The position numbers and the translations under genes are program-made. A model generated the notes under the pieces. The model searched no databases and was not told where the DNA came from. It saw nothing but the letters and a program-made list of their open reading frames with translations. A stretch of 64,000 bases of DNA from Craspedostauros australis. Lineage: Eukaryota; Bacillariophyta; Bacillariophyceae; Mastogloiales; Achnanthaceae. Below, piece after piece: positions 12,091-22,748 of the stretch; the stretch's first letter is position 1, and every line of letters starts with the position of its first letter. The DNA lies in assembly GCA_026770025.1 (NCBI GenBank), contig JAMXDE010000003.1:1922001-1986000 (forward strand). Direction: 5' to 3'.

Positions 12091-12846
12091 TGGACTTCTT
12101 TCGCCAAAAGACAGAGACAGCAAGGCTGCGGCGAGACCCAAGCATCGCGTCTCCTTCTCATTCGACAGAGATTCATGCGCTCTCTTTGTCTCGCGTACGA
12201 TCTAATCGCACCAGTTGGTCGTGCATCAGTTGAGGGAAACTATCGAGACACGCTGCTGCTTCGCCACTTCTGCAGAGAAAAGCGCGTCGACTGTTGCTCT
12301 TGCCTGCTGTCAGCGAATCCTGTGTTGCATCGGCCACACAGTACACGCACGGTACAGCACTCCGGAGAAACGAAGTCGCACCTCGCATCATCGTCAGCCG
12401 TCACGGCGTAGCAACGTCGCAAGCATCTGTAGCGGTGGGATCAAGAGCAGCCCATCCCAACTCCGACATCGACCCTGCTTGAGCAACTTGACTTGCCAGG
12501 ATACCTTCTCCCTGACTTCGAATCGCATCCATCCATCCATCCATCCGCCCATCGAGCCAGTTGACGACAGCAACAGCAGAGGTAGCGGCAGCCACAGACA
12601 TACCTGCACCGTATAATACATTCTGGCTTTTCAGTATAATACATACCAACTCCACCAATAGCTTCCACCACTCAACATCACGGCAACCTTCGAATCAAAG
12701 TGGTGCCAAGACCTCCCTTGTCCCTTCTGGCTCCCTTCGCATCCCACAGAGACAAACGTCCGAGTCTCCACAGCCATTATCGCCCCCCAGGCAAGACCTG
12801 CAGCCACCTCAGGTGAATCTGTGCAAAGCAATCTTGGAGGCATCAG

Positions 12847-12915
12847 CATCAGCAACAAAAGCGATAGCGACAGCGACAGCATCAGCAACAAAAGCGATAG
12901 CGACAGCGACAGCAT
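12847..12915. repeat. 33-bp unit repeated twice, AGC-rich
   Basis: Two adjacent, essentially identical 33-bp units (core AACAAAAGCGATAGCGACAG) flanked by short CATCAG steps. It lies 70-140 bp upstream of the transporter ATG, so it is probably in its leader or promoter. The unit length is a multiple of three and one frame is open through it, but no ATG supports translation. Confidence 0.8.
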
Positions 12916-12984
12916 CAGCATCACGAGAAACTTCTCTCATCACCATTGTCAAGCAAGAACACCATCCGAAGCACATTTGCAGAC

Positions 12985-14868
12985 ATGGTGCTCCGAACAG
13001 CTATATCGTTGACCATCTACGAGGATTGCCTACACATCATCGAGGAGCATCAACAGCAACACGCTGAGGAGCAGCAACTCAATGATACGTCCACGGTGGA
13101 ATCGTCGCTACTGTCGTCGCTCCCATCCCATCCGCATTACCATGGCGTCGTCGATTGCGTGACGGCGCATCTGACCGAGCAGGATGCTGCCGATCGAGAC
13201 TTCTCTCGTACGCTCTTCACTGTCTATGCCGCCGCGCTGGTCTTCTTCATGCAGGCAGGATTCGCCATGCTTTGCGCTGGCTCGGTACGTCAGAAGAACG
13301 TCCAGAACACCATGCTCAAGAACCTCATGGATGCCTGCGGCGCATCCATAGCATTCTACTCCGTCGGATATGCCTTCGCTTTCGGTGATGGCAACAGCCC
13401 CAACGCCTTCATCGGGACTACCAACTTCTGCCTGCAAGAAGTCGACGATCTGGCATTCTGGTTGTTCCAGTACGCATTCTCAGCAGCGTCGGCGACCATC
13501 GTTGCAGGCACGCTGGCGGAACGCTGTCAGATGGTGGCCTACCTGGGATACTCCATGCTGCTCACGGGGTTCATGTACCCCGTCGTCGCACATGCCATCT
13601 GGAGTCCGCACGGTTTCCTCAGCGCCACTCACTCATCGCCGTTGTTCGGAGTGGGCGTCGTCGACTTTGCCGGAAGCGGCGTCGTCCATATGACAGGTGG
13701 CTGCACGGCGTTCTTCGCGACGTCCATTCTCGGTCCCAGGCGCGGTCGATTCCATGATGATAGCGGACGCAAATTGGACAAGCCCAAGGACATGCCCGGC
13801 CATTCCATGGCGCTACAGGTAAGTGTGTGTCCTCACTCTATGCCAGCGCATTTCCGACGGCCGTCACTGTCTGTCGAACTACTCTGTTAATGGGCTGTTG
13901 CAGGCCTCGCGCCATCTTCGTCACCTGTATAATACATCGCATGTTGTGGTATGATCACTGACCATTTACTGGTCTCCATCTCTGCTTTCGCCTCGCCAAC
14001 GCTGTCGCTATCCATTGTTCTCTTTGCACTTCAGATGCTTGGCACGTGGTGTCTTTGGTTCGGCTGGTACGGTTTCAACGGTGGATCTGCCCTGGTGACC
14101 GATTCAGTGGTACGGGACAAGCTGGCAGCGCTGGCCGGCGTCAACACGACGCTATCGGGTGGCATGGCCGGCATCGTGGCTCTCTTCGTCAATCTGTACT
14201 GGGTGGAACGCACAACGGGCGAGCCCGTATTCGATTTACGATGCGCCATGAATGGCTCCTTGGGCGGACTGGTCGCCATCACGGCAGGCTGCGGCGTGGT
14301 CGAGCCATGGGCCTCCATCGTGATTGGCGCCATTGCGGGATTGGTGTATCTGCTGAGTTCCGCACTGCTGATCCGCATTCGGTTGGATGACGCCGTCGAC
14401 GGTATCCCCGTGCACATGTTCAATGGCATGTGGGGCATGGTCGCGAACGGATTCTTCGCGTCGCCGACTCGGCTGAAGATGACGTACAACTTCGATGTCA
14501 AGCACGCGGGGTGGTTCTACTCGCTGCGGGATGGCAATGCCAACGCGCATCTGTTGGCGGCGCAAGTGGTGGGCGTGCTCTTCATCCTTGTTTGGGTGAT
14601 GGTGATCATGCTTCCGTTCTTCGTGTGGCTGGACTGGCAAGGTCTGTTCCGCAGCGACCCGTTGGAGGAGCTCGTTGGATTGGACACCTCCTACCACGGA
14701 GGGGTGATCCTGCACGCCCAAGAGAATGTGAACCCGGAATACATATCACAATTCAAGCTCCAACGAAACAACCTGCGCAACAGACGTCGCAACCTGGACG
14801 CCAGCGATCGATCGGACCATCCAGCACCGTCCATCAGCAACGGTGACATGGAGGAGGCAAAACTGTGA
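12985..14868 (+). CDS. AMT: Ammonium transporter, Amt/MEP family (one intron)
   Basis: The coding sequence is join(12985..13818, 14035..14868), giving 556 residues. It imports NH4+/NH3 across the plasma membrane, or possibly an internal membrane. Family hallmarks are visible in order: FFMQAGFAMLCAGSVRQKN in the first helices, AYLGYSMLLTGFMYPV, the first twin His in SGVVHMTGG (codon 13687-13689) preceded by the conserved Asp (VDFAGSG), LWFGWYGFNGGS just after the intron, and the second twin His in IPVHMFNGMWGMVANG (codon 14413-14415). About 11 membrane helices are expected and seen. The intron 13819-14034 has GTAAGT and TTCAG borders and is phase 0. The frame is open 13 codons further 5', but only from a TTG, so I take the ATG at 12985. 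The C-terminal tail is basic and ends MEEAKL. Nitrogen control is usual for this family but not shown by the sequence. Confidence 0.95.
13819..14034 (+). other. Intron of the ammonium transporter
   Basis: A 216-bp GT-AG intron. Removing it joins MALQ directly to MLGTWCLWFGWYG, which restores the uninterrupted Amt sequence. It contains one exact GTATAATACAT (13927-13937), a word also found three times elsewhere in non-coding DNA of the window. Confidence 0.9.
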
Positions 14869-15386
14869 CAGTTAAGAAGTGAATGAATTGATATAATTTT
14901 GAGAAATGATACGTGAAATCTGTCTCGTAGTGCATTGGTACGTCCCACCAGGCCAACCATGGATGATGTCTGTGGGGACACACGCAGCTGGTGATTGTTC
15001 GTGCCTCTCAATCCGACCAGATAGGGATTGGCGCCCCCTCGTATGCCATTTCCATGATCAGATTTGTTGTTCCACTCGCCCCGATCGGTATCCGTCGTTG
15101 TTCGAACGTTGTGATGTTTGGTGGGATGTATTGCATCAAGGAATGTTCTTGTATTGAAACGGAGTGCATTCCAAGTCCAACTCCAACGGCCGTGGGCGTT
15201 CTGCAAATCGTCTGTCCGCAGCAACAGTGTCTTCAACCTTGCCTCATCTTGCGCACCATCGTCGCAAATGTAAAGAGTAGTCGAGTAGAGTACTGCGAGC
15301 TGCATATGGTACAATAGATGCCAAACGCAATGCGCCATTGTACTATCCACGGCTGGCATGTATTAGATGTTATACGACAATGCCAT
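14869..15386. other. Intergenic, convergent gene ends
   Basis: It lies between the 3' end of the ammonium transporter and the 3' end of the glutaredoxin on the other strand. I see no gene. One plus-strand frame (14991-15317) is open but has no recognisable features. Confidence 0.4.
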
Positions 15387-15914
15387 CTAGATGGCACCGG
15401 CTGCCTTGAGGAGGGTATCCAATTCGCCGCTGTCATTGAGAGTGATGATGCCGCCCTTCCCACCGTCGTTGCATCCGCCGATGAACTCGCCGTTGATGAA
15501 GACGGCCGGCACGCTGGTGCGACCACCCAAGATCTTGGCCATCTCGATGCGCATGCCCGAACCGTCTGGCACATCGTTGAGTTCCACGGCGGTGTACTTG
15601 GCATCCTTTGCATCCAGCACCCCCTTGGCCTTGATGCAGAAGGGGCATGTGGTGAAGGAGAAGAGGAGGACGGGCGTGTCGGCGATCAAGGACTCCACCT
15701 TGGCCTTGGCCGTGGCTTCATCGTAGTCGCCCGCGATGGCCTTGGAGATGGCGAGCTTGGGATTGGCGGCGGCCTCGGACAGCTTGGAGAAGAGGTTCTT
15801 GCCGGCCGCGCAGGAGACGTCGTTGGTGCGGGCGTTCATGCCAGCAACTGGGACGAAGGCGGCCGCCTGCGCGATGGCAAGCAGCGCGATCGTGATACTG
15901 GTCTTGTACATCAT
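15387..15914 (-). CDS. Plastid-targeted glutaredoxin (CPFC type)
   Basis: A 175-residue protein. Residues 1-19 form a signal peptide and cleavage at A19|F20 exposes FVPVAG, the Phe-led start of a diatom plastid transit peptide (ASAFAP type). The glutaredoxin fold begins near residue 78. The dithiol active site CPFC is at 90-93, the cis-Pro motif TSVP at 133-136 and the glutathione-contacting GGCND at 146-150. It should reduce protein or glutathione mixed disulfides in the plastid stroma with glutathione as donor. The segment 40-75 (KLSEAAANPKLAI...) is an extra N-terminal helix found in several algal glutaredoxins. Two adjacent ATGs (15914 and 15911) make the exact start ambiguous by one residue. 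The plastid location is inferred from the presequence. Confidence 0.93.
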   Translation of the reverse strand: MMYKTSITIALLAIAQAAAFVPVAGMNARTNDVSCAAGKNLFSKLSEAAANPKLAISKAIAGDYDEATAKAKVESLIADTPVLLFSFTTCPFCIKAKGVLDAKDAKYTAVELNDVPDGSGMRIEMAKILGGRTSVPAVFINGEFIGGCNDGGKGGIITLNDSGELDTLLKAAGAI

Positions 15915-17421
15915 GGTGAAGATATTGCGATGGATTGCGATGAGAGTTGCGATGAGAGTTGCGATGGGTGGTGAAGTTATGAAGTTATGAAGCTACGAGT
16001 CGTTATGATTTGTTCCGATTTGGTCTGTGTGTGTCATCTTGTGTTCGTCATCTCGAATGATGGTGTGGTGGATTGTTGGATGGAATCCTTTCGAGAATCA
16101 TGACGTCATGGCCACCTCGCCATTTTGAAAACCCACGACATCGTCTGCTCTTCAGTCAGGATCATCAATCCCGTATGGTTGCACTCTCTCTAGTCACGTC
16201 CTATACCATTTCCATGAGTGTAGTTGTGGGTTGGTGACTACACATGGCAAAGCAGCTTCCATTCGGAGACCCTTGATCGCAGCGCCACATTGTACAGCGA
16301 TAGTGTGATACAATATAGAATATTTCATAATAGTATATTCTAATATAGTCGTACGTATGGCATTGTATGCCGCATCATGTTTGGTAGAATGCCTGGCACT
16401 CTGCAGAGAGGATGGACGAGATCTTTGCAGACGAAGCTTCGGGATTGGAAAGGGAGAGCTGCGGATAGGTGCATCAAGGAACAGGAATGTGCAGTCCATG
16501 CTTGGGAACAAGACTACTATTCTACGAGGCTACTATACTGCGATGACAACAAGGATTGAACTTAATCCGAGATACATCAGAGTGCTATGAGAAGCCCAAG
16601 GCTGATCGACCGATCCCTTTTGCTCGCGGCTTCCATACCATGTGCGTGCCAATCGCGTTTGGAAACAAGAAAGTCCGTCGATGCGGTAGTTGGGTCGCGC
16701 GCCAATTGTTCTGTGCGAAATCGGAGGCATTCGGCTGTCGTGGTGTTCGCCGCGATTGTTCTCAGCGGTGTGGGAAACTGCTTGGTTGCGGCATCTTGAT
16801 CTTGCTTGCGCAACCGTTGATCCCATGTTCGTGCAGTTGTCGATGAGTGTGGCGGAGAGTCTGTTCACCTTGTCACCACAAGCTATTCTACAATTGGCCG
16901 AGACCAGCGTTGAACGGAAAGGACGTGTCAGACACATCGTTGGACACGCTTGCGACCCCAACAAGAGTTGTGGCTCGTGCTGGCACAGCTGAAGGACTAT
17001 CACAAGAGCAGATAGGCACAATCATAGAGTAATTGGCCGTACTACTACGACTACGACTACTAGTGCTAGCACGAATAGGAACAATCACAGAAGCAAAGTC
17101 AACCCAGCGCGCAGAACACCTCTCCGCGTCATCTTCGCCCCCATTGGATACGGCTTACTCTACTCGCACTCTGCACTGCCAAGGTGTCGCAACCGCTGGC
17201 CATCATCACAAGGGCAGGAGCGCAGAAGGACGCTGCAAGACGAGAACGAAAAGGCAGAGGATCAGGGAGAACAGGAGAACACCGACTCCCATCCCATCAA
17301 CTCCCACCCTCTCCTGTCAACGATCACAGGCGACAGAGTCTCAGAAGCACAGGAGCACGAGCCCCACCGTCATCACTCTACTCGCAACTATTCTACAATC
17401 GCATCATCTCATCATCACACA
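15915..17421. other. Divergent promoter interval, no gene seen
   Basis: This 1.5-kb gap separates two divergently transcribed genes (glutaredoxin leftward, surface protein rightward), so both promoters should be here. Immediately upstream of the glutaredoxin are three near-copies of GATTGCGATGAGAGTT (15934-15967). An AT-rich inverted repeat (TAGAATAT at 16316-16323 with ATATTCTA at 16335-16342) lies mid-interval. Frames of up to 160 codons on the minus strand near 16533-17021 show no domain. Confidence 0.45.
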
Positions 17422-20400
17422 ATGAACAAGTCATCATTGGATGAAGCATCCCAGAAGCGGTCAAATGATGCCACCACCACCAACAACAGCAACAACAATA
17501 GCAACAACAATAGCAACAACAACAACAGCAACAATGAAGAGCAGACGTCCGTGAATTCTTCTGTCCGAACGAGCGCAGCAGTGGCCGCTCCCGCATTGAC
17601 CGCTCCCGCATTGACCACGGACATTAGCGATACACCGACGGATGCAGCTGTCATCGCGCCGCCTTCACGCCAAGCAACCACAGCCAACGCAGCTGCGGAA
17701 CCAGCGAATGTCAGAGCCAAGAATGAAGCGAGGTATCGCGTTTCCGTCATCCCGGGCACCAATCAGCCTGTGGTCGGCGCCATTTCCGTCCGGCCGGCAC
17801 AGATGCCCGCAGTCGCAGCGCCCACGCAATCTATAGTCGAAGCGGCAGCCAACGCCGCTGGTCAAAGGCCTCAAGCCAATGAGCATGCTCACCATCTCGA
17901 CTCGGCGTTGCAGTCCGGGAATGGACGGGACCTCCACAACGATGGCGACGAACAGTCAGACTTCAGCGGCAGCAACCTCTTCGCTGCCCGCCCACGCACA
18001 AATCAGAGCATTCCAGCAGAAGAGCCTCCCAAAGCAGGGCTGCACCACGGCGATGGCCCCCACGTCGTGCCTCCGAATCGCGCTGATCCATCCAACGCGG
18101 ACAATCGCGCGCAATCCTCGCTGTACGATCACCAGATGAGGGCCAAGGAGCAAGGCCGGACCGAACACGAATCGCAGCACAGTCCTGCCGTTCTGCAGCT
18201 GCGTTCCGTCACGGCCGCCATTCCGGACGACGAGGAAACGCAGCCTTCATCGACGCTGTTGCGCGAGCAGAGCACGGCCAGCAAGGTCCTGTCGGTCACG
18301 TCATCGGCGATGGTCAAACAAGGTTCCAAGAAGCCGAGTGCGCAACCCCCCATGATCAAGGAGATCAGCAGCGGAAGTAAGGAGTACGGCACAGAAAAGA
18401 GCATGGTCCTCTCCAAGGATTCCGCCAACGGACCACTGCGACGAGATCAACCCAACTATCAGTCCCGAACACTGGACCCGTACAACCTAGGGATGAACTC
18501 ATCGCATCTGAGGCGTGAAACGATGGGTGACGCCATGTCGTACCAGAGCGACGACAGCAGCAACCTCTTCGCGCACTCCGTCAGCTCCAACATCGAGCAA
18601 CAAGTCCGAGCTGCCATGCCCGCGCCAACATTCTACGCCACAACGTCTGACTCCGACGGCACGCTGCTCTACAGGCAAAGCACGGCCGTGCTGCCTCACG
18701 CGCAAGAAATCGACGATCACACCGCGACGACAGCTCAGCAGTCGCAATCGATCCCCGATTACGAGCGCCGGGCAATCCGGGAGCAAGCCGAAGCACATAC
18801 CATCCAAAAGATGCAGGAGAGCGCGGTGCAGGCAACGCCGCAAGGTGCCAACGTTCGTACGGACGTCGACAAGCACAACGACAACAAGTCCAAACGTCGA
18901 CGGTGGTTGCTTCTCATGGCGCTCTTCATTCTCATCGCAATCGTTGTCGGCGTTACCGTCGGGGTGACATCCGCAAAATCGTCGTCGTCTTCGACACAAC
19001 CGGAGGATGCGATTAGCAACGACAGCGCAAGCGAAGATCAAACTGCAGAGACGACCGATCCCATGCAAACGCCATCGCCGACTCCGCCCATCACTCTGCC
19101 CCCGGATTACGTCACGCCGCCAGATAGCAGCGACGCATGCCTGTCCAACAACGCCTGCGAATGCGCTCGGCAGATTCAACGTACCGACATGGGCCAACCC
19201 ATTGTCGGCAGTACCGTCGACGCGACAACCGATGCCGCCAGCACGTGCGGCGGAATTTCTCGAAACGGAGCCGGCGTTTGGTACAAGTTGCAAGGCAGCG
19301 ACTTGTTGTTGCAACAGCTTCCATCATCATCATCTCTGCCTGGCTTCGTTGAAACATCCGCAAATGAAAGTAATGGCAGCAGCAACGACGGCGGGTCTCT
19401 GAGGATAAAAGCGTCGTTGTGCAAAGCCACGCAACTCGTCGTTGCCGATTCCGACAGCGGGAACAACAGCACAATCGACATCAAAACCAATTTTGATACC
19501 CAAATCTCAATATTTTCTGGGGACAGATGCGACAGACTCAGTTGCCTCGCAGGAAACGACCAGGGCGGCGATGGCGACTGCGATGACCAGAGCCGCGCAA
19601 CCTTCGTCATTGAACAAGATGCGTCGTACTATATCTACGTCCACGGCTTCCGATCCTCCAGCGGAATCTTTGCGTTGGACATGTCATTGCTTGATGACAA
19701 TCTACGGTGCGAGGCTGCCACCGACTTGGCCCCAACAGTTCCACGCCGTGCAGCACGTCTCTTCGGCTCGACAAAAGGCGGTCCCATCGTTCCCTTCGAG
19801 GCAGGCACATGTGATGGGACAGCGACGTCTCCGGGGGTGTGGTACAAAATCCTCGTGCCAACGGAATTGGTTGGCGACCTGTCGGGAGTTTCGGTGCAAC
19901 CGATCACTCAAGATTTCTTGCCGCGCATCTCCACATTCGAAGGCAACGACTGTGGCCGTCTGCGTTGCGTCACGAGCGGTTCCGACTACGCGATCCTTGA
20001 CACATCATCTTCCAAGCAATTCTACGTGTTGGTGCATGGATTTGGGGACAGCACCGGCGACTTTACCGTGAAAGTCCAAACGATGATAAATACATTCCTA
20101 CCAAGACCGCTTGCTTCTCGTTGCGAGGTCCCACTCGGTCTACCGGTCGGAACCGCGCAGCGTACAACATATCTGAGCCTTGTGGATGAGGTGGATCCCA
20201 TCGCTGCATGCGGCAGCGACGTCGTCATTGATACCAGAGGCTCGCTCGCATTCGAGTACCGTGGAACGTGGTTCAACACCACGGGCACCGGCAAGATTCT
20301 TCGCGCATCCACCTGCAACGATAGATCATTGCAAGATGCTCGGATTACCGTTGCAACGGGACCGTGCTCCGATTTAAGGTGCATCGACGCGAACGAGAAT

Positions 20401-22494
20401 TTCTCGCCGCAAGTCAATTATTCAAATCCAGAACTGGCCGATCCGACCAAGCCCGGTTGCAGCGTGCTGGAATGGTTCGCGGATGAAGGGGTGGAGTACA
20501 AGGTGATTGGTGAGTCATTGCTACTCGTATGCCTGTGTGGCTCTCTATCGACGAGCGTATGCGCATGTCTGCATTTATGGATGAGTGAAGGAGCATGGTC
20601 AGCCATGTCAAAGAGTTCGACGGTGTCAGCATTCGATTTGGTAGGGCTCTCTCTCTCGTGTGTGTGTATCTGCTAGAGGATCCACACCGACAACTGTGGT
20701 TGCCTCTTTGCCAGTACCTGCCTTCACTCTCCGAGTACATGCACTCATTTCTCATCCAAACATCATGCCATTGTTATCCATATCATCGTTTCCTTCTGCG
20801 AATGATGAACGTTCATCATTCATACTCGTCGATACCCGTCGCTGCTTTCGGTCAATGCGACAGTCCACATGCCGGTGGATAGAGGAACGGGCGGCCTCAG
20901 TGTTTCGCTCAACGTATCATTGCATGAGATCGATCTTCCAGAACAGCAACCATGCCAAACAGCCGAGAAGATCCCGACAGATGGAACCTCGATCATTGGG
21001 GTGCCCGATGTGGGCGCGTCAGCTGGAGTTGTTGCCGAATTGCCAGATATTGCATGTCTGCACGACAGTGATGGCATGGTCCCAGACGCTGTGCGCGCTG
21101 ATACTTCGTTGTTTCCATTTTGGTACAAATTTGTTGGGACTGGACAGCGCATGACTGCTTCTACGTGCAATCCGGGATCGTTCAATTCCACAACCACCAT
21201 CCATATCTTGACCGAAGACGACATCGGCGACGGCAACGGTGGAATCGATGGTGGTGGCACGATGGGTTCCTCCTGCGACAGCGGGACTCTGCAATGCGTG
21301 CCAGAAGCGGCAATTTCGGCGTTGCCTTGCGATGGGCACATGGCGGTGACGTGGGCGACCGAGATGGACAAGCAGTACTTTGTACTGGTGCAACTGGAAG
21401 AAGGGGGCATGGAACTGGACATGCCATCGAGCGGCAGACTGGTGCCTTTTCCACGACAAGGGGTTACGAGTCCTCCCTTCCTTCCTCCGGGCGGAGGGCC
21501 TTCAGGACCCCCGAGCGTCGTGGTCAACACGAAAGCTCAGACCACGCCAGCGTTTGCTTTGACGGTGGAGCCAACAGCGGTCAACGATCGGTGCGAATCC
21601 GCGATCGGGCCTCTCCCGTTGGACAGCAATCCACGGACCATGAGCACGAGAAGTGCCACCCGCAGCCTCTTCGTCACCGGCACGAGCGACACTCACAGCA
21701 TCGACTACCCAAGTTGCTCCAATGCAACAGCCGATGGGCGTGATTTGTGGTTCTCGGTCGTGGGGCATGGATACGACATGATCGTATCGACGTGTTCCAT
21801 CATCACGCAGTATCCGACGCAGATATCGCTCTTCACTGGGGATGAATGTGATGGTTTATCTTGCGACGACGTGGCAGCATTCGAAGGGACGTGCGAGGAT
21901 ATGATGTTGAGCGATAATTCTGATTTCAACGACGTTGCGGTGACGAGAGGGAGCACGGTGAAATTGGAATCGACGAAGGACGAATTGTACTTCATCCGTG
22001 TGTCTGGGCAGTCGTTGCAGGATGACTATGGGACGTTGGATCTACGCATCGGTCTTTGGAATGACATTTGCCACCGTGCGACTCGTATTGAATTACCGAC
22101 GCCATCATCACCGGGCACCAATTCAAGCATGACGATCAGCGGCACAACCGAAGGAGCCAGGCCTCATCGATCATGTGCCTACACCGGAGTTTTTCACGAT
22201 GCGTCTGCAGCTTGGTACAGGGTGGAAGGGAACGGCACGCGGGTGCATGCCAGTACTTGTGGGACGGATAGTCCGTATCCAAGCAGAGTGACCGTGTTCG
22301 AATCTGAACAAGCTGATACACCTGCAGGACTCGGAGTGGATTGTGCCAGGCTTGGTTGCACGCGGTCAGCGAACAAAACCCTCTGCGGCACGCACTCTGA
22401 AAGCACGTGGTTGGCGGAAGAATCGAAGACTTACTTCGTGGTCGTGCAGAGCCTCGGGTTTCCTTTCCAATTGGAGGTGACGGTCGAGAGCTGA
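17422..22494 (+). CDS. Single-pass surface protein with six extracellular repeats (one intron)
   Basis: The coding sequence is join(17422..20509, 20864..22494), 1572 residues. Residues 1-490 are low-complexity (an Asn run near 16-34, many Ser, Gln and Ala) and presumably cytosolic. A basic KSKRRR stop is followed by one membrane helix (about 494-518, LLLMALFILIAIVVGVTVG). There is no signal peptide, so the topology is probably type II with the C-terminus outside. The outside part has six related units of 110-200 residues. Each runs from a Cys-rich entry (such as DRCESAIG), through a WYK/WFS strand, a STC motif, an (I)S(I/L)FTGxxCDxLxC segment, to a YFVxVxG strand. These resemble bacterial-type PPC/Ig-like beta domains, a tentative match. 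Phase-1 intron 20510-20863 joins YKVI to VHMPVDRG inside unit 3 and restores the final strand of that unit. A cell-surface adhesion or sensing role is inference. Confidence 0.8.
20510..20863 (+). other. Intron of the six-repeat surface protein
   Basis: A 354-bp intron, phase 1, with GTGAGT donor and GCGACAG acceptor. Reading on without splicing gives a stop within about 55 codons. Splicing restores the repeat pattern of the third extracellular unit. Confidence 0.85.
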
Positions 22495-22748
22495 TGTGGG
22501 AGGAATGCGCACCGTTTCGTCTTCTCGTCAAAAATCCACCAGTAATTCCAGATAATGCTATGCTAGTATTACTGCTCTATTCTATTACTAAATATTTGTG
22601 CGCTTCACCGTGCTGCGACTTGTGATGCTGTGATAGACGTACGAGTACGTATGCAAGATTCACAAACTCGATGCAGCGCCCCAACGCAACTGCATCTACT
22701 ACTATGCACACGTGTACACTCTGTAGTGGTCGCACGGATCTGATGTGA
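22495..22748. other. Intergenic, convergent gene ends
   Basis: This short gap between two 3' ends contains one TACGAGTA (22640-22647). No gene is seen. Confidence 0.4.

Larger units (their letters stand above)
10958..12984. other. Intergenic, upstream region of the ammonium transporter
   Basis: No gene is supported. It holds a perfect 6-bp C/G hairpin with a TTT loop (11224-11238), an AG microsatellite (12067-12090), an ATCC run (12536-12547), two copies of GTATAATACAT (12611 and 12634) and a 33-bp tandem duplication (about 12847-12915). The last 500 bp are the likely promoter and leader of the transporter. Open frames on both strands at 11512-12057 lack homology and start badly. Confidence 0.45.

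Noticed and set aside
12847-12915. Repeat that might suggest a CRISPR-like array
   Set aside because: The two units are directly adjacent with no spacer; it is a simple tandem duplication in a eukaryotic leader.
12561-13067. 168-codon frame overlapping the start of the ammonium transporter in another frame
   Set aside because: It translates the AGC-rich tandem repeat and ends inside the transporter exon with no protein features.
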